Origin: Kiritimatiellota bacterium
GTDB lineage: Bacteria > Verrucomicrobiota > Lentisphaeria > Victivallales > JAADHT01
Direction of reading: 5' to 3'
DNA length: 14,334 nucleotides
NCBI GenBank assembly: GCA_013151705.1
Contig: JAADHT010000034.1
Coordinates: 1-14,334 of the forward strand
A program made the position numbers and the translations under genes. Within the stretch, counting starts at the first letter, position 1. Every line of letters begins with the position of its first letter. Under the pieces are notes generated by a model, which worked only from the letters and a program-made list of their open reading frames with translations, was not told where the DNA came from and searched no databases. Positions 6,269 through 12,808 of this stretch are shown piece after piece.

Positions 6269-8609
6269 CCAAATCAACGAGTATCTCGCGGTTGGCGCCG
6301 CCGGTCGACGGCGCCGGCCCGATAATTCCCCTCTCCTCGAGTTGATCTATAATGTCGGCGGCGCGGTTGTAGCCTATTTTCAATCTACGTTGAATGTAGC
6401 TGGTGCTGGCCTTCCCCTCGGCCAGAATGATTTCGAGGGCTCTTTTCATATTGTCGTCGTCTTCCGGGCGGAGATATTTCGACAATTTCGGGGAAACCCC
6501 GGCGAGCGCTCCGTCATCCGGCCGTGCGGAACCGCCTTGTTTTCCGTCGCCGGAATCCTCTTCAACTATGACTCCGTCGAAGAAACTCTGCTCCGCCTGG
6601 TCGGAGACGAAGCTAACGACCGCCTTTATCTCCTCGTCCGAAACCCAGGAACCTTGTATCCTCTCCAATTCGGCGCTGCCCGGCGGAAGGAAGAGCATGT
6701 CGCCCTGCCCCAGCAAAGCATCCGCTCCTTTCTTGTCGAGAATCACCCTGCTATCGACCTGGCCGCCGACGCGGAAGGCTATTCTGGACGGCAGGTTGGC
6801 CTTGATCACTCCGGTTATTATGTCTTTCCGAGGTGTTTGAGTCGCCAGCACCATATGGATTCCAACGGCCCTGGCTTTCTGCGCGATTCTCGCGATCGAC
6901 GTCTCCACCTCGGCTTTGGCGATCATCATAATATCGGCGAGCTCGTCGATGAGGATCACGATGTATGGTAGTTTGTCGGGAATCGACTTTCCGTCGTCGT
7001 CGAGCACGTCCTCCGGAGACAGTTTTCTCGAGTTGAAATCCTCCAGATTGCGCACTCCGACTTTACTTAGCATCTTGTATCTGCGCTCCATCTCGTTGAT
7101 GGCCCACCGCAACGCGGCAGGCACCTTGTGCGGATCGTTGACGATGGGGGTTATCAGATGAGGAAGAGTTTTGTATACTTCGAATTCCACCACCTTCGGA
7201 TCGACCATTATCAAACGCAGATCAGTGGGCGAGAAATGATATAGCAGACTCATTATCAACGTGTTGATACAGACGCTCTTTCCACTGCCGGTGGCGCCTG
7301 CTATCAATAAATGCGGGGATTTGGCCAAATCGGCCACCTCCACCTTGCCGGTGACGTCCTTTCCGAGAATTATAGGAATGTTCTGTCTGCCCTTCGTCCA
7401 GTTGTCAGACTCCATCATCGACCTTATTGAAACGGACGACGACGTCTTGTTGGCGGCCTCCACGCCGACGGCGTTTTTACCTGGGATAGGAGCGAGTATT
7501 CTAATGCTTTTCGCTTGGAGGTCCATCGCTATGTTGTTTGTTATCGCACTTATCTTCTCAACTCGGACTCCGGGTTCCGGCGTTATCTCGTAGCGTGTGA
7601 CGCGGGGACCGACGACGGCGCCAGTAACAGTGGCGTCCAATCCGAAACTATCCAAAGTCGATTGGAGTATCTCCTTTTGGTTTCTCACGAAATCCGAGTT
7701 GTCAACCGTCGCTTGTTTCGATTTCAAAAGCAGGGACAAGGGCGGCAATGTGTATCCACTCAACTCGAGGGCTCCGCCGGGTTGACGCGCGGGACGTTGT
7801 TGGACCGGAGTCGGAGGGAAGGCTCCCCCCTCCGCGTCGTCGGGTTCGTCCTCCTCCGTAGACACGTCTCGGTTACCTTGCCGCAACTCCTCGCGGATTC
7901 TCTCGCGCTCCGGGTCAATGGAAGCGTTCGAGGTTTCCCGCTCGTCCGATTTTTGCTCGGAAAAAGCGTTTTTGTCAACCTTCACCTCCTCGTTGACGCC
8001 GCGATACGCCCTCCACACCCCGCGCCAATCCGCAAGCCAAATGAAAAAAAGCCCCGCGCAAAGAAAAACCGCGGCCACCACGAACGTGCCGACGCCTCCG
8101 ATATACCTTATGAGAATTCCGGGAGCGGGAGCGTCCAGTGGAGCGGCGATCTTCTGTCCCAAAACACCACCGGAAAGAGCGGCGGCCGACGCTTTGGAGT
8201 GTCCTATGCCTATTTTTTGGGTGAGACCGCAGAGAGACTGTGGATACATCGCGAACATTATAGTGGCCCCGATCACCACTGCCACGAGCGCGCCGACGTA
8301 ACCTTTGCGTTTGACCGGAACCGGAAGCAATGGCCTTAGGGCGCATACCGCTAGAAACAACGCCATAGGATATGAAGCCAGACCGAAAAGGTAGAAAGCG
8401 GCCCTGGCGATTTGAGCGCCGACAGGTCCGATCCAATTGTTCACGGGCCCGTCCACTCCGCCCGCCAAAACATTGAGGTCGCCGGCGGAATGCGAGAAAA
8501 GAGACAACACCAGCAGCAAAATGAATATCATGAGAAACACATGCCGAAATTTGAACACATGTTCGGATTCCGCCTCTTTCTCACCTTTTTGTGCAACGGA
8601 TTCGGCCAT
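6258..8609 (-). CDS. ftsK: DNA translocase FtsK/SpoIIIE
   Basis: Septum-anchored hexameric ATPase that pumps chromosome ends through the closing division site and activates XerCD at dif. At 783 aa it is a compact FtsK with a short linker. Four hydrophobic segments (about 22-40, 63-95, 103-122, 165-192) anchor it in the membrane. An acidic and proline-rich linker covers about 205-285. The motor has Walker A GATGSGKS at 438-445, Walker B VILIDELAD around 551-559, and the LATQTPRKDIITGVIKANLP segment at 588-607. The C-terminal gamma winged-helix domain (about 722-768, YIQRRLKIGYNRAADIIDQLE) should read KOPS-like polar sequences. The start ATG 8609 has GAGG at 8615-8618 (5 nt spacing). The next gene, the MlaE permease, overlaps its stop, which indicates cotranscription. 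Confidence 0.97.
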   Translation of the reverse strand: MAESVAQKGEKEAESEHVFKFRHVFLMIFILLLVLSLFSHSAGDLNVLAGGVDGPVNNWIGPVGAQIARAAFYLFGLASYPMALFLAVCALRPLLPVPVKRKGYVGALVAVVIGATIMFAMYPQSLCGLTQKIGIGHSKASAAALSGGVLGQKIAAPLDAPAPGILIRYIGGVGTFVVAAVFLCAGLFFIWLADWRGVWRAYRGVNEEVKVDKNAFSEQKSDERETSNASIDPERERIREELRQGNRDVSTEEDEPDDAEGGAFPPTPVQQRPARQPGGALELSGYTLPPLSLLLKSKQATVDNSDFVRNQKEILQSTLDSFGLDATVTGAVVGPRVTRYEITPEPGVRVEKISAITNNIAMDLQAKSIRILAPIPGKNAVGVEAANKTSSSVSIRSMMESDNWTKGRQNIPIILGKDVTGKVEVADLAKSPHLLIAGATGSGKSVCINTLIMSLLYHFSPTDLRLIMVDPKVVEFEVYKTLPHLITPIVNDPHKVPAALRWAINEMERRYKMLSKVGVRNLEDFNSRKLSPEDVLDDDGKSIPDKLPYIVILIDELADIMMIAKAEVETSIARIAQKARAVGIHMVLATQTPRKDIITGVIKANLPSRIAFRVGGQVDSRVILDKKGADALLGQGDMLFLPPGSAELERIQGSWVSDEEIKAVVSFVSDQAEQSFFDGVIVEEDSGDGKQGGSARPDDGALAGVSPKLSKYLRPEDDDNMKRALEIILAEGKASTSYIQRRLKIGYNRAADIIDQLEERGIIGPAPSTGGANREILVDLDDE

Positions 8610-8783
8610 AACACCCTCATGAATCGCGGTTTCCGCAAGTTTGAACCATATTCGTTCGCAACGTCTCGTTGGGAAAACAGAAACATACTCCAGTTCGAAG
8701 GAATTTCAAGATGAAATGTTGATCGGGGGGATTGTTCAATTTTCAATCCACCGCGTCGAAAGAAAGCTGACGCGAGCGGAGGC
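8610..8783 (-). other. ftsK leader, gap after the serine dehydratase gene
   Basis: 174 bp on the minus strand between the sdaA stop and the ftsK start. It contains several small perfect hairpins: CGCGTC/GACGCG (8752-8757 with 8769-8774) 9 bases after the sdaA stop, GATTG/CAATC (8730-8734 with 8744-8748), CAACG/CGTTG (8659-8663 with 8667-8671) and GCGG/CCGC (8626-8629 with 8633-8636). The first could attenuate sdaA transcription but lacks a T-run. A clear -35/-10 pair for ftsK was not found, so a separate ftsK promoter is possible but not shown. Confidence 0.35.
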
Positions 8784-10154
8784 TCAACAACAGACGCAGC
8801 AGACGGCCAGGCCGCCCCTTGCGGTCTCCTTGTAGTTTCTCGACATGTCGACTCCTGTCTCCAACATCGCTTCGAGCACCTCGTCGAAAGTGATTTTCTG
8901 GCGCACGGGATCTCCGGCGGATGCGAGAATATACGCGTTGAAAGCGGTCACGGCGCCAACCGCGTTCCGCTCGATGCACGGCACCTGCACGTAACCATCG
9001 ATCGGGTCGCAAGTCAGACCCAAATGGTGCTCCAGCGCGATTTCCGCGGCGTTTTCCAGACATCTGACATCGCAACCGTTGGCGGTTGCCGCGAAAGCCG
9101 CCGCCATCGAGGAAGCTACTCCCACCTCGCCTTGGCATCCCACCTCGGCACCCGCGATACTTGCGTTGCTCTTGGCCACGAAGCCGATCAAAGCGGCCGC
9201 CAACAAACCAGAGCGGGCACGCCCGTCGGGGACTCCAAACTCACTCCGAAACATATACGCCAAACCGGGAAGCACGCCAGACGCTCCGGAAGTGGGAGCG
9301 GTCACTATCCTTCGTCCCGCCGCGTTCTCCTCCGAAGCCGCCAGCGCGTACGCGTTCAACCGCGCCAAAGCCCGCTCGGCGGCATGTTCGCAGTTTCCAG
9401 CGCTTTCGAACAGGTAGCGCGCTTTCCGCAACAAGCCGATCGGCCCCGGCAACAGCCCGTCGGCTTTCAACCCGTTATCCACGGAATTCGTCATCGCCGC
9501 CAGCAAATCATCCAACCCATTCTCCACTTCGCTTACGGACATTCCAGAGACGGCCAATTCATTCTCCATCATTATTTCTGAAAGCGAAAGTCCGGTTTTA
9601 CGCGTTATCTTCCGGAATTCGCGCATATTCGAATATTTGTACGGAACGTCAATCGGGCTTGGATCAGAATCACCATCGCGTTTTATGAACCCGCCTCCTA
9701 TGGAGAAATACCGTTCAGACACCAACAATTCCCCTTTCGCGAAGAGTTTGAAATCAAGCGTGTTTTGGTATGGCGCGTCGGCATCGCCACTCACGAAATG
9801 AATGTTACGAACGGAGAAATCAACGATCGATCCGGCAACGCTGATTTCATATGATTCGGAATCGGAGGGAAAAAGGACAAGCAAAGCGTCGCAGTCGCAA
9901 GTTTCGGGACGCCAGCCCAACAATCCGCCCAAAATGGCCCTGTGCGTACCATGCCCCTTGCCGGTGGAGGCCAAAGAACCGTACAACGACACCTCCAACG
10001 CGTCGGGAGCCACCCCGCCCTTCAAACCGAATTTTCCCAACCGATCAACGAAATCAGCGGCCGCCAGCATCGGACCGATGGTATGTGAGCTTGACGGACC
10101 GGGACCGATCTTGAAAATGTCGAAAATCGACAATGTTATAGGTTTAGGCATCAT
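8784..10154 (-). CDS. sdaA: L-serine dehydratase (iron-sulfur, single chain)
   Basis: Cytoplasmic [4Fe-4S] enzyme that deaminates L-serine to pyruvate and ammonia. The protein is 456 aa, the usual length for the fused single-chain type. The N-terminal domain starts SIFDIFKIGPGPSSSHTIGP (9-28). The catalytic alpha domain has APTSGASGVLPG (286-297). Cluster cysteines are C340 (VGCQGEVG), C382 (LTCDP) and C393 (VPCIER), with the same 42- and 11-residue spacing as in characterised bacterial enzymes. The C-terminus reads GGLAVCCVCC. Such enzymes end in a cysteine that folds back onto the cluster (the tail-in-mouth feature described for the Legionella enzyme), but four cysteines in the last five residues is unusual. 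ATG 10154 overlaps the TGA of the upstream oxidoreductase (ATGA), so the two are translationally coupled. sdaA is used for the family; orthology to one named paralogue is not implied. Confidence 0.95.
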   Translation of the reverse strand: MMPKPITLSIFDIFKIGPGPSSSHTIGPMLAAADFVDRLGKFGLKGGVAPDALEVSLYGSLASTGKGHGTHRAILGGLLGWRPETCDCDALLVLFPSDSESYEISVAGSIVDFSVRNIHFVSGDADAPYQNTLDFKLFAKGELLVSERYFSIGGGFIKRDGDSDPSPIDVPYKYSNMREFRKITRKTGLSLSEIMMENELAVSGMSVSEVENGLDDLLAAMTNSVDNGLKADGLLPGPIGLLRKARYLFESAGNCEHAAERALARLNAYALAASEENAAGRRIVTAPTSGASGVLPGLAYMFRSEFGVPDGRARSGLLAAALIGFVAKSNASIAGAEVGCQGEVGVASSMAAAFAATANGCDVRCLENAAEIALEHHLGLTCDPIDGYVQVPCIERNAVGAVTAFNAYILASAGDPVRQKITFDEVLEAMLETGVDMSRNYKETARGGLAVCCVCC

Positions 10155-11143
10155 TCGAATTCGAATTTGTGCTTGCGATTGTATTCCTCGATGGTCTTTT
10201 CAATGTCAAGCGCCAACTTCAAAGCCTCCATACCCTTTTGCCCGGAAACCTTGGGAACGGAAGCGACTTCCGAGCTCTTCGATGATATGACGCAGGAAAT
10301 GAAGTTCTCCAGCTCCTTCTCCAAAGCGTTATGGTCGTTGATGGGAATTTTCGTTCTCACGACGCGGAGGTTCTCCTTGTCTTTGGTGTGGAGTATGCCC
10401 GCGCCTTTGCCATAGTCGAGAAACAGATACGCGTCCGTGTAGAACACCCGATACTGGCGAACTCCCGTCAGAGCGATCCTGCTGGCGCTGACATTCGCGA
10501 CGCAACCGTTCTTGAACTGTATTCTGGCATTGCAAATATCCTCCGTATCGCTGAAAGCCGGCAATCCGTTGGCGTCGATTTTCTCCACTTCGGAACCGAC
10601 GATATGGAGTATTATCTCCAAATCGTGGATCATCAGGTCAAGAATCACGCTCACCTCGGTTCCACGTGGAAGCATACCCTCGCGTCCGGGGGGGTATGGA
10701 GCCAGTCTTTGAACCTCCAGGAAACGAGCGCGGTCGGACATGCTCTCGAGATATCCCATAACCGGATTGAATCTTTCGACATGCCCAACGCCGAGAACCA
10801 AATTGTTTTCGGAAGCCAAGCGAACCATCTCGCTAGCGTCCTCGAGTTTCGTCGCTATCGGTTTTTCGATCAACAGATGCTTTCCGGATTTCAGAAGAGG
10901 AATCGCCACCTGATGGTGAAGATGCGAGGGCACAGCTATGCTCAAGGCCTCGCAGTTCGCCGCCAACCGCTCGATAGTGTCGTGTATTTCATATCCGAAC
11001 TCATCCGCCACTGATTTAGCCACGGCCGGATTGGCGTCGTAAATTCCAACCACCTCCGCGGCATCGTTCATTCCATACAATCTCGCATGATGGCGGCCCA
11101 AAGCTCCGACACCAACCACCCCGACTCTAATTTTCTCAGCCAT
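10151..11143 (-). CDS. Gfo/Idh/MocA family NAD(P)-dependent oxidoreductase
   Basis: Soluble dehydrogenase of 330 aa, normal for the family. The N-terminal Rossmann fold has VGVVGVGALGRHHARLY (7-23) for the dinucleotide. EKP at 93-95 carries the conserved lysine. The C-terminal substrate domain includes GHVERFNPV (120-128) and MIHDLEI (171-177), whose histidine is the usual catalytic partner. The substrate cannot be read from sequence. Proteins with this GVGALG...GHVERFNP pattern include UDP-N-acetylglucosamine 3-dehydrogenase (GnnA, diamino-sugar lipid A synthesis), but no lipid A or aminotransferase gene is nearby, so that remains a guess. The gene follows the transglutaminase-like gene by 10 nt and overlaps sdaA by 4 nt, so it is the middle gene of a compact operon. 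A weak AGGA lies about 9 nt upstream of ATG 11143. Confidence 0.92.
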   Translation of the reverse strand: MAEKIRVGVVGVGALGRHHARLYGMNDAAEVVGIYDANPAVAKSVADEFGYEIHDTIERLAANCEALSIAVPSHLHHQVAIPLLKSGKHLLIEKPIATKLEDASEMVRLASENNLVLGVGHVERFNPVMGYLESMSDRARFLEVQRLAPYPPGREGMLPRGTEVSVILDLMIHDLEIILHIVGSEVEKIDANGLPAFSDTEDICNARIQFKNGCVANVSASRIALTGVRQYRVFYTDAYLFLDYGKGAGILHTKDKENLRVVRTKIPINDHNALEKELENFISCVISSKSSEVASVPKVSGQKGMEALKLALDIEKTIEEYNRKHKFEFE

Positions 11144-11153
11144 GTCGTTGTTC

Positions 11154-12284
11154 CTATTTTTTCATCTCCGCGTCGGCGCTCGGCGACGCGGCGCCACCTT
11201 TTTTGTTGACCCAAAACTCCTCCATCGCAACTTTCGGCGCGAGCCAATCCCCGGGAAACGCCTTCAGGGACTCTAACGAGGAAAAAGGAAAATGCCAGTA
11301 TGAAAAACGCTCCTGTCTGTTTTTATCCGCGAAAACAGCGAAATAACGCTCTATCCTCGTCTCCGGATCAACGCCGAACCGAAATGACACCGGGAAATCG
11401 AAACGAGAGAAAACCGAGCCCAAACGCCGCTCGAAAACCCGATAGTCCATCGGATCGGCCGGCAGACGATACTCCGGACGCTTCAAAGCGCCGCGCTCCC
11501 TCTCGGACCAAACGCCTTTCAATCTGGACGAGTCAGCCGCCAAATCGCTGACCGACACCCCCTTCCAAAATAGCCCCTTAATGGGATCCGCCACGAACTT
11601 CGCTCCGTCCGATCCGCGGATCTCGCAAACAGCGTGGACGACCACCGAATCCTCATCGAACAGGGAGACCACCATGATTTCCGCGCCGGATTGAAAAACA
11701 ACCTCGGAATAGAAGCGAAACCATTCAGGAGCCGAAGCGGTTCCCGCATTCCACGTCTTCTCGAAAGACTCCAAGGAACACGACGGTTCTTCGCCGGTCG
11801 ACACGGATATCTTCAAGCCACTGCTGATTATTTTGAAAATCTCATCCTGCGACAACCATCCAGCCTTCAAATCTCGGCTCGTTCGGGCCAAACCGGCGGC
11901 GAGAAGAGCGTTCCGCCAGCGAAGGAAGTCGAAATGATTGAAAGGTGATGTGAACAACGCCGTGCCGAGACCGTTCAGAAGAGCGAGGCGCGTATAATCC
12001 GCCCGAGGGACCTCCGGATCATCGTCAGGCACGATCGACGCGGCGAGTAGCAACGCGGCCTTCTCGTCTCCGCCTCTGACGGCCCGCATCCATTTCTCCA
12101 CAGTCGATCTATCCACGGTCTTCTTTGGCGGCGTGAAAATATACATTCCCCAGGAACGAATCAACGACACACCCATTAGTCCGATCAGAACGGCTGAGAA
12201 CAAGGATTTCGCCACTAGCGCCGGAGTTCGCGCGGCAACTATCCTCTCTCCGGGGCCGCTATTACTTTTTTCGTATTTTCCCAT
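11154..12284 (-). CDS. membrane-anchored protein with a transglutaminase-like region, function unknown
   Basis: 376 aa from ATG 12284; a TTG at 12293 would add three residues, and neither start has a good SD. I do not recognise a named family. Using the longer numbering, one hydrophobic segment at about 26-46 (ALVAKSLFSAVLIGLMGVSLI) is preceded by basic residues, predicting one anchor with the rest outside the cytoplasm. Residues about 150-245 resemble a transglutaminase-like core: SVVVHAVCEIRGSDGAKFVADPIKG supplies the His (H220) and Asp (D236) of a Cys-His-Asp triad. The helix where the catalytic Cys should start (TASAPEWFRFYSEVVFQSGA, about 185-204) has Ala or Ser. C172 is the nearest cysteine and lies too early in my reading. 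It may be a non-catalytic relative. It is the first gene of the minus-strand operon, facing the bL38-like gene across a 350-bp gap. Confidence 0.75.
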   Translation of the reverse strand: MGKYEKSNSGPGERIVAARTPALVAKSLFSAVLIGLMGVSLIRSWGMYIFTPPKKTVDRSTVEKWMRAVRGGDEKAALLLAASIVPDDDPEVPRADYTRLALLNGLGTALFTSPFNHFDFLRWRNALLAAGLARTSRDLKAGWLSQDEIFKIISSGLKISVSTGEEPSCSLESFEKTWNAGTASAPEWFRFYSEVVFQSGAEIMVVSLFDEDSVVVHAVCEIRGSDGAKFVADPIKGLFWKGVSVSDLAADSSRLKGVWSERERGALKRPEYRLPADPMDYRVFERRLGSVFSRFDFPVSFRFGVDPETRIERYFAVFADKNRQERFSYWHFPFSSLESLKAFPGDWLAPKVAMEEFWVNKKGGAASPSADAEMKK

Positions 12285-12466
12285 ACATTTCAATTCAAAA
12301 AGAGCTCGTTTTCAAGTTTTTCTTCGGTTTCAGGCAAAATTTTTCGCCTTTCCGTTTGTAAAAAGACGTTTCACCGCTATTTTCCAAACCGCCGCTTGTC
12401 TCCGGCGCCTTTGCGAGCGGCCGCGTTACTGGTTGACCGCCATACGCGACGATGACACCGGGCGAT

Positions 12467-12490
12467 CGTCTATAACAATAGACGCTTTTC
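12467..12490 (+). terminator. terminator-like hairpin in the divergent region
   Basis: A perfect 7-bp stem, CGTCTAT (12467-12473) with ATAGACG (12478-12484), has an AACA tetraloop and is followed by CTTTTC on the plus strand. On the minus strand no T-run follows. No plus-strand gene is visible immediately upstream, so it could end a small RNA, lie in the bL38 leader, or act as an operator. Confidence 0.4.
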
Positions 12491-12611
12491 CCGCAATTGC
12501 GCTGGTTGAATCGAATTTTTCGCGAAGCGAGCGGTAAAGTCGCTTCTATTATGTTGGCGTCTGTACGAACGTTTTAGTCCTCTTTGGATTTTTTCGAACA
12601 GAGGCTTTGGG

Positions 12612-12620
12612 TATTATATT
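12612..12620 (+). promoter_or_regulatory. candidate -10 region for the bL38-like gene
   Basis: TATTATATT lies 20-29 bases before ATG 12641. A matching -35 hexamer is not obvious, as the expected position is a run of T. Weak support. Confidence 0.25.
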
Positions 12621-12640
12621 TCAGAAAAAGAGAAGAGTAA

Positions 12641-12733
12641 ATGGGAAACCTCAAGAAAAAACGCCGTAAAAAAATCGCGCAGCACAAAAGACGCAAACAA
12701 TTGCGCGCGAATCGTCACAAAAACAAAAAATAG
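12641..12733 (+). CDS. COX24/AURKAIP1-domain small ribosomal protein, bL38-like
   Basis: A 30-residue protein that is more than half Lys/Arg, beginning MGNLKKKRRKKIAQHKRRK and ending RANRHKNKK. This matches the short COX24_C/AURKAIP1 pattern (KKRRKKI..HKRRK..RANRHK) of a small ribosomal protein known in mitochondria as mS38 and described in Flavobacterium ribosomes as bL38. It should bind rRNA. The purine-rich AAAAAGAGAAGAG (12625-12636) supplies the ribosome binding site 4-8 nt before ATG 12641. Base use is A-rich because of Lys codons. It is too short for default gene callers and is often missed. The TPR-like gene follows 75 nt later with no terminator visible between them, so they may be cotranscribed. 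The alternative, a chance Lys/Arg-rich frame, is unlikely given the motif order. Confidence 0.85.
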   Translation: MGNLKKKRRKKIAQHKRRKQLRANRHKNKK

Positions 12734-12796
12734 AGCGGGTTGCGATAAAACGACTTTCATCGGCAAGTTTCTCCCGAACTCCTCACGCCACCTTTT

Positions 12797-12802
12797 GGAG
12801 GA
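12797..12802 (+). promoter_or_regulatory. ribosome binding site deciding the TPR-like gene start
   Basis: GGAGGA lies 6 nt before ATG 12809 and favours it over the in-frame ATG at 12971. Confidence 0.65.
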
Positions 12803-12808
12803 CTCGCG

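Larger units (their letters stand above)
12294..12640. other. divergent intergenic region
   Basis: About 347 bp between the start of the minus-strand operon and the plus-strand bL38-like gene, expected to hold both promoters. The half nearest the minus gene is AT-rich, and the middle (about 12395-12470) is GC-rich with GCGGCCGC. It contains a clean hairpin at 12467-12484. Open frames cross it on both strands but have no convincing start and no recognised similarity. No tRNA, rRNA or known riboswitch was seen. Confidence 0.5.

Noticed and set aside
7515..8339. 274-codon plus-strand open frame inside ftsK
   Set aside because: It is the mirror of a clearly conserved FtsK coding region. It is rich in Arg and Ser and shows no family signature.
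12133..12537. 134-codon plus-strand open frame overlapping the transglutaminase-like gene start and the divergent gap
   Set aside because: It runs antisense over the N-terminus of the neighbouring gene, lacks a ribosome binding site and shows no recognisable domain. The hairpin at 12467-12484 lies within it.
12480..12575. minus-strand frames in the divergent gap (for example one ending SIVIDDRPVSSSRMAVNQ) as a gene remnant
   Set aside because: No start codon is available in the frame, no similarity is recognised, and the length is compatible with chance in GC-rich DNA.
12294..12640. tRNA, SRP RNA or other housekeeping RNA in the divergent gap
   Set aside because: Scanning by eye for the T-arm GGTTCGAATCC and the SRP tetraloop region found only a chance partial match (GGTTGAATCGA) without a cloverleaf.
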